A stretch of DNA of 16,599 nt from contig PMMJ01000317.1 of NCBI GenBank assembly GCA_003162255.1, positions 5,160-21,758 on the forward strand, given 5' to 3'. This stretch comes from Acidobacteriaceae bacterium (GTDB lineage: Bacteria > Acidobacteriota > Terriglobia > Terriglobales > Acidobacteriaceae). The position numbers and the translations under genes were made by a program. The notes under the pieces are model-generated. The model was not told the DNA's origin and made no database searches. It was given only the letters and a program-made list of their open reading frames with translations. Of the stretch, positions 5,772 to 14,039 are shown one piece after another. The stretch's first letter is position 1. Each line of letters opens with the position of its first letter.

Positions 5772-8708
5772 CTAAGGGCTTTCAGGGAGCGCCGCAGGCT
5801 TCGAGTCCTCTTCCGGCTGGCGCGAGTCTTTCCCGCGCAATTCCTGTCCGCGCAATTGCTTTTCTCGTAATTCTTGCCACATCGTCACCACTCTGGATTT
5901 CAGCTCGGAGGTCAGTCGTTCATACGCCGCCTCGCTCGCTTCCTGCAGCGGTGGAGGTTGAATCGGCTTGCCGATTACCATTTGCAGATCGTTGAACTTG
6001 GGAAACTTCTGGTGGCGCGGCCAGGCTGCATAGAAGCCCTCGATTGCGACCGGGACAATCAGGGCTTGGGTATGAATGGAGAGAATCGCAGCGCCCTTGC
6101 GGAATACTCTCGGAGTGCCGTCGTTGGTGCGCTCGCCCTCGGGATAGAGCACGAGAATGTGTCCCTGGCTGAGCCCAAAAGCTCCGGCGCGCATGGCTGG
6201 CACCAGGTTCAAGTCCGGATCGAGGACGGCTGTACGCAGCCATCGCGCCAACCGCCGCATGAATCCTTTGCCGAAAATGTCGCTGGTGCCCAGGGCAAAG
6301 GTGTCGCGAAACAAGCGCCACGGGAGCGCCCCGGCCAGCAGCACCGGATCCATATAGCTCTGGTGATTGGAACAGAGCAGGTAGGGACCTTTTTGGGGCA
6401 GGTTTTCCAGTCCGCGGGTTTTGAGGTGAAAGCGATCGAGCGCGAGAAGATAAATCAGCTGCCCCAGCAGAAAGAAAAAGACTTCAGCAAAAATATTATG
6501 ACGCGACAGGGCGAGGACCTCGGGATCGGTCACCGGCTCGCTCAAGATCGTCGACCAAGGCGGGGCTGCGGCTCCGGCGTGGCCCTCGCCTCGGCTCGCG
6601 CTGGCAAGAACGGCATCGATGAGGTCGCGCACCGAATAAATCTCTCCCAGCCGCGTCTCCGGCACGTCGCCGCCCAGTTGCTGCTCGAGAGCGGTCAGCA
6701 ATTCGACGCGCTGCATGGAGTCGAGTCCCAGGTCGAGCTCCAGATTGTGGGCGGGATGAATGGCGTCGAGCTGTTTGCGCGAAGATTCGCGCAAGATGGC
6801 GAGGGCGCGCTTTACATCCTCCCGCTCCAGCCACAATTGCTCGTCGACGGTCAGAGGCTTCTCCGCGCCCACAGTGGAATTGCCGCCGCCCTGCTCTTGC
6901 TGCAGATCGCGAACCTTCTTTTCAATCTGGAAGCGCTTTAACTTGCGCGTCGTCGTGCGCGGCAGATCTTCCTGCCAGATGTCATAGCTTCCCAGACGCT
7001 TGGTGGAGGCGATCTTGTGGGAGAGCGCTTCAATGTCACCGCGAATTACCTCTTTTGAGTTGACGATCTTGCGCTCGCGCAGCAATTCAAAGTTGGGCAC
7101 GATTACGGCATGCAGACGCTCCGACGTGGGATCTCCCGGGCGTGCCTCCAGCCCCATCACACAAATTTCTTTCACATACGGCGCCTGGAGGTAGTGCGCC
7201 TCGATCTCCTCGGGGTATACATTTTTTCCGTTGGCGAGGACGATGACTTCCTTGCGCCGCCCGGTGATAAACAGATTGCCTCCGGAATCGAAGTAGCCGA
7301 GATCGCCGGTGTAGAGCCAGCCGTCGCGCAGCGCCTCGGCTGTGGCCTCGGGGCGATTCCAATATCCCTTCATCACGAGTGCGCCACGGATCATGATCTC
7401 ACCCACGGGCGGCGTGCTTTCCTCGGCCGGCTGCGGGTCCACGATCTTCTCTCCGACGGTCTTTTCTTCGACAATCTGGTCTCCGACAATTCTGGCTTCG
7501 ACCCCGGGAAAAGGCGGTCCGACCGAGCCAAATACGATCGCGTGCCCCGGAGGGTTGATGAAAGCGCCGCCTGAGGTTTCGGTCAGGCCGTAGGCGTTCA
7601 GAACGTCAATGCCGAAGGAGTAAAAATCGCGGGCAATGGCCGGATCGAATCGCGAGCCGCCGGTCACCAGATAGCGCATGTGGGCGCCGAGGGTGGCGTG
7701 AATCTTTCCAAAGAAAAGTTTGCCGGCGTTGACTCCAACTCGCCGCAGCGTGCGGTTGAGCGCCATCAGCGTCCGCACCAGCCGCAGCGTGAACTTGCCG
7801 CGTTGGTTCAGTTCTTTGAAAATGCGTTCGTGAATCAGGTAGAAAAACTGCGGCACAACGCAAAAGGCGGTGATGTTGCGTTCCTGCAAAGCGCGCAGCA
7901 ATTCGGTGGTGTTGAGCGTCTCCAGGTAGACAACGCGCGCACCGTTGAATAGAGGCAGAAAAAGATTCGCCATCTGCGCGAGAACATGAAACATGGGTAG
8001 AATTCCCAGCAACGCATCCGCAGGGCCGATCTTCATGGTGGCGAGCACCGAATTCGCCTCGCCGACGAGGTTGGCGTGGGTGAGCATGACGCCCTTGGGG
8101 TCGGCGGTAGTGCCGGAGGTGTAGAGCAGCGCGGCCAGATCGCTCTCAGCCGGTACGAGGGGCTGGAAGCCAGCGGGGCCGGCGGCGAAGATGGAATCGA
8201 GATCCGCGGCGAAGCTCTCGGTAATTCGCAGGGTCTGGGTGCCCCGCTCATCGCGTTCTGTGCGATGAGTGGGAGCCGCCGCGGTTATGTTAGTCGCGGC
8301 CTGCTCCGCCGCCGCTGAGGTCATCACTAGAGGCAGGTTGAGTCCCCCGACCGCTTCCATCGCCACTGGAAGATGCTTCACGTCGCAGAACAGCAGGGAA
8401 GCGCCGCTGTCGATCAGCAACGTCTTTACCTGGTCGGCGTGGAAAGCCGTGTCGAGTGGAACCGCCGTTCTGCCGGCCGCGACGATTCCCAAATATGCTG
8501 CGACCCATCGCGGATGGTTCGCCGCCAGAATCGCCACGCGCGCGTCCCGCGGAACCCGCGTCGAGAGCCAGTTCGCCACGCTCTCCGACATGCGGGTCAG
8601 TTCCGCAAAAGTGACACGCTCAACTGTCTGCTCGCGTTGAATCTCAAGCGCAATGTTGTTGGGGAACTTCCGGGCCGATTCCTGGAATCGCTGATAGAAG
8701 GCGGACAT
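5772..8708 (-). CDS. Fused acyl-CoA/acyl-ACP synthetase - acyl carrier domain - PlsC acyltransferase
   Basis: A 978-residue three-part protein. Residues 1-600 are an AMP-forming acyl-activating enzyme: ATP-binding A3 loop LLYTSGTTADPKG (194-206), NAYGLTETSGG (371-381), GWLYTGDLG (463-471), GRRKEVIVLANGKNVYPEE (483-501), and a likely catalytic A10 lysine in RTTTRKLKR (K589). Residues ~625-703 are an acyl carrier domain with phosphopantetheine serine S664 in LGLDSMQRVEL. Residues ~735-945 are a lysophospholipid acyltransferase: NHQSYMDP (HX4D, H782/D787), YPEGERTNDG (855-864) and VPVAIEG (885-891), preceded by a hydrophobic segment (FFFLLGQLIYLLAL). The likely reaction is activation of a fatty acid, loading onto the internal carrier, and transfer to a lysophospholipid or glycerol-3-phosphate derivative at the inner membrane. 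E. coli Aas combines the enzymes in the opposite order without this carrier. The ATG at 8708 lacks a clear ribosome site. The gene converges on its neighbour with a 16-bp gap. Confidence 0.9.
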   Translation of the reverse strand: MSAFYQRFQESARKFPNNIALEIQREQTVERVTFAELTRMSESVANWLSTRVPRDARVAILAANHPRWVAAYLGIVAAGRTAVPLDTAFHADQVKTLLIDSGASLLFCDVKHLPVAMEAVGGLNLPLVMTSAAAEQAATNITAAAPTHRTERDERGTQTLRITESFAADLDSIFAAGPAGFQPLVPAESDLAALLYTSGTTADPKGVMLTHANLVGEANSVLATMKIGPADALLGILPMFHVLAQMANLFLPLFNGARVVYLETLNTTELLRALQERNITAFCVVPQFFYLIHERIFKELNQRGKFTLRLVRTLMALNRTLRRVGVNAGKLFFGKIHATLGAHMRYLVTGGSRFDPAIARDFYSFGIDVLNAYGLTETSGGAFINPPGHAIVFGSVGPPFPGVEARIVGDQIVEEKTVGEKIVDPQPAEESTPPVGEIMIRGALVMKGYWNRPEATAEALRDGWLYTGDLGYFDSGGNLFITGRRKEVIVLANGKNVYPEEIEAHYLQAPYVKEICVMGLEARPGDPTSERLHAVIVPNFELLRERKIVNSKEVIRGDIEALSHKIASTKRLGSYDIWQEDLPRTTTRKLKRFQIEKKVRDLQQEQGGGNSTVGAEKPLTVDEQLWLEREDVKRALAILRESSRKQLDAIHPAHNLELDLGLDSMQRVELLTALEQQLGGDVPETRLGEIYSVRDLIDAVLASASRGEGHAGAAAPPWSTILSEPVTDPEVLALSRHNIFAEVFFFLLGQLIYLLALDRFHLKTRGLENLPQKGPYLLCSNHQSYMDPVLLAGALPWRLFRDTFALGTSDIFGKGFMRRLARWLRTAVLDPDLNLVPAMRAGAFGLSQGHILVLYPEGERTNDGTPRVFRKGAAILSIHTQALIVPVAIEGFYAAWPRHQKFPKFNDLQMVIGKPIQPPPLQEASEAAYERLTSELKSRVVTMWQELREKQLRGQELRGKDSRQPEEDSKPAALPESP

Positions 8709-8720
8709 GTCCGAGGTGAA

Positions 8721-8727
8721 TATACTA
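8721..8727. promoter_or_regulatory. Overlapping -10-like hexamers in a 73-bp divergent intergenic region
   Basis: TATACT (8721-8726) on the plus strand and TAGTAT (8727-8722) on the minus strand overlap between the lipid-fusion gene and the small RHH-like gene. The minus-strand hexamer lies 13 nt from the ATG at 8708. That would give a very short or absent leader and agrees with the missing ribosome site. No good -35 is visible on either strand, so this is weak. Confidence 0.25.
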
Positions 8728-8781
8728 AAGACGGCTGGGGAAAACTAGGAAGCGGGCCGATCTTTACCTGTGGAGAATACG

Positions 8782-8964
8782 ATGGCGATGACAGAAATCA
8801 CATTCAGTGCAGACGCAGACCTGCTTGATCGCGCAGAACAGATTGCAAAAGAGAAAGGCACAACGTTAGAGAATGAGATTCGGCAATGGCTGGACGACTT
8901 CGGATCGGGGAAGTGGAAACTTTCAAAGAAGACCGAAGAAGGCCCCAACCCGAAGGAAGAGTGA
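8782..8964 (+). CDS. Small ribbon-helix-helix-like protein, antitoxin-type, orphan
   Basis: A 60-residue acidic/basic protein. Residues 4-10 (TEITFSA) form a short beta-strand-like start. Helices follow at about 12-26 (ADLLDRAEQIAKEKG) and 28-39 (TLENEIRQWLDD), with a charged, Lys/Glu/Pro-rich tail. The strand-helix-helix layout is that of ribbon-helix-helix DNA-binding proteins such as VapB/CopG-type antitoxins, which dimerise through the strand and bind their own promoter. The ATG at 8782 is favoured by TGGAG at 8771-8775; GTG at 8770 and ATG at 8788 are alternatives. No toxin gene (PIN, RelE or HicA-like) follows: the next 195 bp hold no gene before secA. The fold is inferred from pattern only, and no family match is certain. 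Confidence 0.6.
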   Translation: MAMTEITFSADADLLDRAEQIAKEKGTTLENEIRQWLDDFGSGKWKLSKKTEEGPNPKEE

Positions 8965-9159
8965 AACTCAGCCCGTTAGGCCCGCGCGAGAAATTGCTGC
9001 AAACCCGCGAGAGTCCACTGTGACAATCTCCATTCGTAATCTGGGTATCCTAGTCCGCCAAGAGAGAAAACGAAACTGGTCCAGTGCCATCCCTGCCGCA
9101 TCTAATGTGCTAGGCTTTTACTGATAGGTGGGGCGCGTGTCTTCTGAGGGACTTTTGTT

Positions 9160-12100
9160 TTGATTAACACTTTGCTGGGTAAGATTTTCGGGACTAAGAA
9201 CGAGCGCGAGGTCAAGCGCCTGCAGCCTCGCGTGCTGGCTATCAACGCGCTCGAGCCGGAGATGCAAAAGCTCTCCGATGACGAACTGCGCGCCAAGACG
9301 GCGGAGTTTCGCGCTCGTGTTCAGGAGCGTCTCAGCTCGATTCCCGACGCGCCAGAGGCCGATACCGATGCCGATACTCCCGACATCGACCGGCAGAAGG
9401 AAATCGAAGCCGAGCGTGCCGTCTTGCTCAAGGGCGTCCTCGACGAACTGCTGGAAGAAGCGTTTGCCGTGGTCCGCGAAGCGGGACGGCGCGTGCTCAA
9501 CATGCGGCACTTCGACGTGCAGTTGATCGGCGGCATGGTTCTGCACGAAGGCATGATCGCCGAAATGAAAACCGGCGAGGGCAAAACTCTGGTCGCCACG
9601 CTACCCGTATACCTGAATGCGCTCAGTGGCCGCGGCGTGCACGTGGTCACAGTCAACGATTACCTGGCCAAGCGCGACTCCGAGTGGATGGGCCGCATCT
9701 ACAAGTTCCTCGGCATGTCCGTCGGCGTCATCGTCCACGGCCTGAACGATGCCGAGCGCCAGCACAACTACCGCTGCGACGTCACCTACGGCACCAATTC
9801 CGAATTCGGCTTCGACTACCTACGCGACAACATGAAGGAATCGATCGAGCGCTACGTCCAGCGCGACCTCAACTTCGCCATCGTCGACGAAGTCGATTCC
9901 ATCCTGATCGACGAAGCGCGGACGCCCCTCATTATTTCGGGCGCCAGCGAAGAATCCACCGACAAGTATTACAAGGTGAATCGCATCATCCCCAAGCTGG
10001 AAAGGGGCGAAGAAATCGATACGCAGCCGGGCGAGCCGAAGATCATGACCGGCGACTTCGTGGTCGACGAAAAGCACCGCAACTGCACGGTCACCGACGT
10101 GGGCTGGGAAAAAGTCGAGAAGCTGCTGGGCATCGGCAACATTGCCGACCCGGAAAATTGGGCGCTGAAACATCACGTTGAAACCGCCGTCAAAGCGCAC
10201 GCGCTTTATAAGAAAGATGTCGAGTATGTGGTCAAAGACGGCGAAGTGCTGATCGTGGACGAATTCACCGGGCGCCTCATGCCGGGCCGGCGCTGGTCCG
10301 ACGGACTGCACCAGGCGATCGAGGCCAAGGAGAACGTCAAGATCGAGCGCGAGAATCAGACGCTCGCCACCATCACGTTCCAGAATTATTTCCGCATGTA
10401 CAAAAAGCTGGCGGGCATGACGGGTACGGCGGAAACCGAAGCGCCGGAATTCGACAAAATCTACCGGCTCGAAGTCATCGTGATTCCGACCAATCGCACG
10501 CTGCTGCGCAAAGAGAATCCAGACATCGTTTACCGTACGGAGAAGGAAAAATATTTCGCGGCTTCCGACGAAATCCATAGGCTGCATGAAAGCGGACAGC
10601 CGGTGCTGGTGGGCACGACCTCGATTGAAAAGTCGGAGCGGCTTTCGGAACTGCTGAAGAAGAAGGGAATCAAGCACGTCGTACTGAACGCGAAGTATCA
10701 CGAGCGCGAGGCGGAAATCGTCGCGCAAGCCGGCCGCAAAGGCATGGTCACGATCGCCACGAATATGGCCGGCCGCGGCACCGATATTTTGCTGGGCGGC
10801 AATGCCGAGTTCATGGCCAAGCAGGAGTGCGTGAAGAAGGGAATCGCGCAGCCGATCCGCGCCGCGCAGGGCAAGATCGAAGCCGAGGCCGACGATCCCA
10901 ACCGCACGGTTTGGTACTATGCCGGCAATGAATATGCGGTCCCGACCGATCAGTGGAACGAGATTTTTACGCGCTACAAGAACGAAACGGATCAGGAACA
11001 TAAGGATGTGATCGCGGCGGGCGGGTTGCACATTTTCGGTACCGAACGCCACGAAGCGCGCCGCATCGATAATCAGCTTCGCGGACGCGCGGGCCGCCAG
11101 GGCGATCCCGGCTCCTCGCGCTTCTATCTTTCGCTCGAAGACGATTTGATGCGGATCTTCGCCAAGGAGTGGGTTTCCACCCTGCTGCAGCGCCTCGGCA
11201 TGGAAGAAGGCGTTCCCATCGAATCGCGCATGATCACGCGGCGAATCGAAGCGGCGCAGAAAGCGGTTGAAGGCCAGAACTTCGAAGCCCGAAAACATCT
11301 GCTGGAGTACGACGACGTGATGAACAAGCAGCGCGAAGCGGTCTACGGACTGCGCCGCCGCCTGCTGGAAGGCCTCGACCAGAAAGATCTTATCGTTGAA
11401 GACTATGTTTCCGGGATTCTCGGCGACATCCTGGAACTGCACTGTCCGCCCAAGGCGCACGTTGCCGACTGGGACCTCAAAGCCCTGAAGGACGACATCT
11501 TCACCCGCTTCGGCGTCGACATTTACGCCGAAGGCCTCAAGCCGGAGCAGATGAACCGCCAGGAACTGGGCGACGCCATCTTCGAAAAACTCAAAGAGCG
11601 CTATGACTCGAAAGAGAAGCTGATCGGCGTCGAGGCCATGCGCTATCACGAGCGGATGATCATGCTGAGCGTAATCGACGCGCAGTGGAAAGATCATCTG
11701 CTCGGCATGGATCACCTCAAAGAGGGCATCGGCCTCCGTGGGTACGGACAGCACGATCCCTTGGTCGAATACAAGCGCGAGTCCTTCGACATGTTCGAAG
11801 AGATGATGCAGCGCTTTCAGGAAGAAACGGCTCGCTATCTGTACCTGATGCAAATCATGGAGCGTCCGCGGGACACGGGTGCGAGGCCGGATGTCGACGG
11901 GGGCAGTCCCAACGAGCTGTCCGGCCCAGCGCTCGATGCGGGCGTTCCTTCCGTTATCACCGGCGGTCGAGGCGGCAACGGACGTCCGCCGCGCCAGGTT
12001 GCTACCTCGGTGGACGAAATCGAAGAAGCCTTCCAGCGCAAGAAAAAGAAGGAACTGGAACAAGCACGCATGGCCGGCGCCGGCGACATGCAGGTCCAGC

Positions 12101-12192
12101 AGGTCGTGCGCTCGGGGGAAAAAGTAGGGCGCAACGATCCTTGTCCCTGCGGAAGCGGCAAGAAATACAAGAAGTGTTGCGGCGCAAATTAG
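9160..12192 (+). CDS. secA: Preprotein translocase ATPase SecA
   Basis: SecA of 1,010 residues, the cytoplasmic ATPase that pushes unfolded preproteins through SecYEG. The sequence shows the SecA N-terminus (NTLLGKIFGTKNEREVKRL), Walker A MKTGEGKT (136-143), and Walker B/DEAD-like VDEVDSILIDEARTPLIISG from residue 242. The preprotein cross-linking region, GMTGTAETEAPEF, GRGTDILLGGNAE, GTERHEARRIDNQLRGRAGR and the helical wing/scaffold follow. The C-terminal SEC-C zinc motif has C995, C997, C1006 and C1007, used for SecB and phospholipid binding. The start is TTG at 9160 with GAGGG at 9146-9150; no ATG fits the conserved N-terminus. About 30 extra residues, acidic and Asp/Pro-rich, lie at roughly 59-90 compared with the usual 'TAEFR...LLPEAFAVVREA' spacing. 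Another insertion follows GGNAE (about residues 553-615). It is a single-gene unit with a repeat just after the stop. Confidence 0.98.
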   Translation: MINTLLGKIFGTKNEREVKRLQPRVLAINALEPEMQKLSDDELRAKTAEFRARVQERLSSIPDAPEADTDADTPDIDRQKEIEAERAVLLKGVLDELLEEAFAVVREAGRRVLNMRHFDVQLIGGMVLHEGMIAEMKTGEGKTLVATLPVYLNALSGRGVHVVTVNDYLAKRDSEWMGRIYKFLGMSVGVIVHGLNDAERQHNYRCDVTYGTNSEFGFDYLRDNMKESIERYVQRDLNFAIVDEVDSILIDEARTPLIISGASEESTDKYYKVNRIIPKLERGEEIDTQPGEPKIMTGDFVVDEKHRNCTVTDVGWEKVEKLLGIGNIADPENWALKHHVETAVKAHALYKKDVEYVVKDGEVLIVDEFTGRLMPGRRWSDGLHQAIEAKENVKIERENQTLATITFQNYFRMYKKLAGMTGTAETEAPEFDKIYRLEVIVIPTNRTLLRKENPDIVYRTEKEKYFAASDEIHRLHESGQPVLVGTTSIEKSERLSELLKKKGIKHVVLNAKYHEREAEIVAQAGRKGMVTIATNMAGRGTDILLGGNAEFMAKQECVKKGIAQPIRAAQGKIEAEADDPNRTVWYYAGNEYAVPTDQWNEIFTRYKNETDQEHKDVIAAGGLHIFGTERHEARRIDNQLRGRAGRQGDPGSSRFYLSLEDDLMRIFAKEWVSTLLQRLGMEEGVPIESRMITRRIEAAQKAVEGQNFEARKHLLEYDDVMNKQREAVYGLRRRLLEGLDQKDLIVEDYVSGILGDILELHCPPKAHVADWDLKALKDDIFTRFGVDIYAEGLKPEQMNRQELGDAIFEKLKERYDSKEKLIGVEAMRYHERMIMLSVIDAQWKDHLLGMDHLKEGIGLRGYGQHDPLVEYKRESFDMFEEMMQRFQEETARYLYLMQIMERPRDTGARPDVDGGSPNELSGPALDAGVPSVITGGRGGNGRPPRQVATSVDEIEEAFQRKKKKELEQARMAGAGDMQVQQVVRSGEKVGRNDPCPCGSGKKYKKCCGAN

Positions 12193-12203
12193 TGAGAGGA
12201 ATT

Positions 12204-12302
12204 ACCGCCGAGACGCAGAGGAAATCTTTGGCTGGAGCTCATGAGATCGGCAGCAGATCATCTTTTCTGTTTTTTCCTCGGCGCTCTCGGCGTCTCGGCG
12301 GT
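12204..12302. repeat. Inverted pair of CGCNGAGNN repeats between convergent genes
   Basis: ACCGCCGAGACGC at 12204-12216 is exactly complementary to GCGTCTCGGCGGT at 12290-12302, with a 73-nt centre that contains a T-rich run (TTTTCTGTTTTTTCC at 12262-12276). The left copy begins 12 nt after the secA stop. The right copy, read on the minus strand, begins inside the stop codon of the CYTH gene. The pair could act as a two-way terminator for these convergent genes. The units belong to the same family as 12913-13052, 15409-15435 and 16325-16353. Confidence 0.75.
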
Positions 12303-12874
12303 TAACCGTTTTTTGACTTCTTGTGAAGCGCGCGAAACGTCATCTCCGTGGCTGGGCTGTTCGTACGACGTTTCCAGGCGAAGAAGAGCTCCGCATAAGT
12401 TTGCGTGATGTAGTGTGCGGGCGTGATCCCGAGCGCACTTGCCGTGCGGTCGATCCAGCGCGACGGTCCTTCGATCTCGCCGAAGTTCCCGATCGGAGTC
12501 TCATCCAACACCACGTGGCCCGCGCCGTCGCTCCACTCGGCGCGATATTTTTCGTAGCGAAACGTGGGTGCGAATCCAAGCGCGCGGAGAATGGCGTCCA
12601 TCTGTTGGCCGTTCTCCACGCGCGTTTCCAGTTCAACCCGCACCTTATGGCGAGCAGGCTTGCTTTTCGCTTTGTGCGTCAGCACCCACGCCTCGCCATA
12701 CTTGCGCAAGCGCAGCAGTTCGCCCCGTTTGCGCAGCTTCTGGCCGGGAAGGTCGTAGAGTGAATTCATTTCGTGGGTGGGGCGGGTGACCTGTTTGAAT
12801 CCCGCTCGCTTCAGCGCCCGGGTTAGCCCGGGCGGATGCTCAAGGCGGAACTTAATTTCGATTTCGTTCGGCAT
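12302..12874 (-). CDS. CYTH-domain protein (class IV adenylate cyclase/triphosphatase-like)
   Basis: A 190-residue protein with the CYTH signature ExExK at its N-terminus (E4, E6, K8 in NEIEIKF). The expected alternating charged strands of a triphosphate tunnel follow: YDLPGQKLRKRGELLRLRKY, WVLTHKAKSKPARHKVRVELE, and the late VVLDETPIGNFGEIEG. The C-terminal 'ALGITPAHYITQTYAELF' is typical of bacterial class IV adenylate cyclase (CyaB)-like members, where a Tyr-rich tail closes the fold. Enzymes of this superfamily bind a triphosphate with divalent metal; activities include cAMP formation, thiamine-triphosphate hydrolysis and polyphosphate hydrolysis. The sequence alone does not decide which. 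The ATG at 12874 starts right at the signature; its ribosome site is weak. The TAA stop overlaps a dispersed repeat. No neighbouring gene indicates the substrate. Confidence 0.85.
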   Translation of the reverse strand: MPNEIEIKFRLEHPPGLTRALKRAGFKQVTRPTHEMNSLYDLPGQKLRKRGELLRLRKYGEAWVLTHKAKSKPARHKVRVELETRVENGQQMDAILRALGFAPTFRYEKYRAEWSDGAGHVVLDETPIGNFGEIEGPSRWIDRTASALGITPAHYITQTYAELFFAWKRRTNSPATEMTFRALHKKSKNG

Positions 12875-12912
12875 GTTGAAATCTTAACCGGCGCGCCTGC
12901 AAAAAGCTTGAG

Positions 12913-13052
12913 CCGCAGAGGACGCTGAGTGTGCGGAGAAAACAAATCGGGATTTTCTGTGCGACAACGTAATTTGCTGGTCGTTCATGAAGCAGACTGC
13001 ATGAAGGATTAAGAAAAGCTCTTCTCTGCGTACTCGGCGCACTCCGCGGTTA
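12913..13052. repeat. Second inverted pair of CGCNGAGNN repeats
   Basis: A plus-orientation copy at 12913-12940 consists of CCGCAGAGG-ACGCTGAGTG-TGCGGAGAA-like units with a period of about 9 bp. A minus-orientation copy at 13021-13052 reads TAACCGCGGAGTGCGCCGAG and then TACGCAGAGAAG on the minus strand. The second copy supplies the TAA stop of the xdhC-like gene. The 80 bp between the copies contain no gene. The whole 175-bp gap between the CYTH and xdhC-like genes is accounted for by this pair. Confidence 0.7.
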
Positions 13053-13895
13053 GACGTTTTCTTTGGGCTCGACCTCGGACTCTCTTTCCCGCCGATGGAA
13101 CCAGCTCATGTGCGGCAGATCGCGCTCCACTTTGCGCCGTTTTGCGATCAATTCGGCCGTAATCGACACGGCAATCTCTTCCGGAGTAATCGCACCAATA
13201 TCCAGCCCGATCGGCGCATGGACCCGGTCGAATAGATGCGCGGGCAGACCTTCCCGCTGCAGCTCTTTGAAGATGGTGATGGTCTTCCGCTTCGACCCAA
13301 TCATGCCGATGTAATGCGCCGGAGTCTGCACCGCCCAGCGCAGCATTCGCATATCGTCGCGGTGCCCGCGGGTGACGATGACGATGTACGACGACTCGCC
13401 GGGGGTGAGCCGCGCCGCCGCTTTCTCGAAATCTTCGGCGATCACCTGCTGTGCCTCGGGAAAGCGTTCGCGGCTGGCGTAGGCTTCGCGATCGTCGACC
13501 ACCGTAACGTCGAATCCGGCGATGCATGCAACTTTGTAAAGGCTGGTTGCGACGTGACCGGCGCCAAAAATATAAAGATCCGCGGGAGGCAAAACTGGCT
13601 CCACGAAAATCTCCAGCGTTCCGCCGCAGACCAGGCCGGTGTCATACTTCGGATCCTGATTCAGATCGAAGGTCATGGTTCGCGGCTTCTCCGACTCCAT
13701 CACTTCGCGCGCCGCCTGCCACACCTCGGCCTCAACGCAGCCGCCGCCGATGGTTCCGACGATAGAGCCATCGTCGCGCACCAGCATCTTAGCGGTTTGG
13801 AACGAAGGAATCGATCCGCGGACATTGACGATGGTCGCCACGGCTCCGCGGCGTCCGCCTTTGCGTAGGCGGACGATCTCTTCGTACAGATCCAT
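13050..13895 (-). CDS. xdhC: XdhC/CoxI-family molybdenum enzyme maturation protein
   Basis: A 281-residue XdhC/CoxI-family protein. The N-terminal XdhC domain has GTIGGGCVEAEVW (47-59) and the YDTGLVCGGTLEIFVEP segment (84-100), whose Cys is conserved in the family. The C-terminal Rossmann domain starts LYIFGAGHVA (107-116) and VTVVDDR (130-136). It continues TRGHRDD (175-181), GMIGSKRK (197-204) and HAPIGLDIGAITPEEIAVSI (226-245), all family hallmarks. Such proteins bind molybdenum cofactor and help sulfurate and insert it into xanthine dehydrogenase or CO dehydrogenase-type hydroxylases. No hydroxylase subunit gene is next to it, so its client is elsewhere. A longer frame starts at TTG 13931, but the ATG at 13895 gives the usual 'MDLYEEIVRLR' start. 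The stop codon lies in a dispersed repeat. Confidence 0.88.
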   Translation of the reverse strand: MDLYEEIVRLRKGGRRGAVATIVNVRGSIPSFQTAKMLVRDDGSIVGTIGGGCVEAEVWQAAREVMESEKPRTMTFDLNQDPKYDTGLVCGGTLEIFVEPVLPPADLYIFGAGHVATSLYKVACIAGFDVTVVDDREAYASRERFPEAQQVIAEDFEKAAARLTPGESSYIVIVTRGHRDDMRMLRWAVQTPAHYIGMIGSKRKTITIFKELQREGLPAHLFDRVHAPIGLDIGAITPEEIAVSITAELIAKRRKVERDLPHMSWFHRRERESEVEPKENV

Positions 13896-13950
13896 AGCGA
13901 TGATTATGGTTCGCGGAGCGAGGAAGGTCAATTGCGAGCGTCGGCGAAGG

Positions 13951-13988
13951 GTCGAGTGTGCTCGACTGGACAGCCTGGCGGGCCGTCC
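13951..13988. repeat. Two adjacent small hairpins upstream of the xdhC-like gene
   Basis: GTCGAG (13951-13956) pairs with CTCGAC (13961-13966) around TGTG. Directly next to it GGAC-A-GCC (13968-13975) pairs with GGC-C-GTCC (13981-13988). They lie 56-93 bp upstream of the xdhC-like start codon, in its presumed leader. They may be part of an interspersed palindromic element; no T-run follows. Confidence 0.4.
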
Positions 13989-14002
13989 CTACGCGAACAG
14001 TC

Positions 14003-14039
14003 CGCCAAATCAAAAGCCCCGGGTCATCACTCCGGGGCT
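14003..14039 (-). terminator. Intrinsic terminator downstream of the unusual tRNA
   Basis: AGCCCCGG (14015-14022) and CCGGGGCT (14032-14039) form a perfect 8-bp GC-rich stem with a 9-nt loop. Read on the minus strand the stem is followed at once by TTTTGATTT, the usual layout of an intrinsic terminator. That orientation places it about 112 bp after the 3' end of the tRNA gene at 14151-14240, and before the xdhC-like gene. On the plus strand the nearest T-run (14045-14049) is 5 nt away, so two-way action is possible but weaker. Confidence 0.7.

Noticed and set aside
8782..9159. A toxin-antitoxin pair with the RHH-like gene as antitoxin
   Set aside because: No toxin-like frame follows or precedes it; the 195 bp before secA hold no credible gene.
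9820..12063. 747-codon open frame antisense to secA
   Set aside because: It is a shadow frame caused by the strong GC codon bias of secA; the translation is low-complexity and shows no domain. The plus-strand SecA is unmistakable.
12204..13052. CRISPR array
   Set aside because: The repeats have a short 8-9-bp period and occur as isolated, oppositely oriented copies at gene ends. There is no regular repeat-spacer spacing and there are no cas genes.
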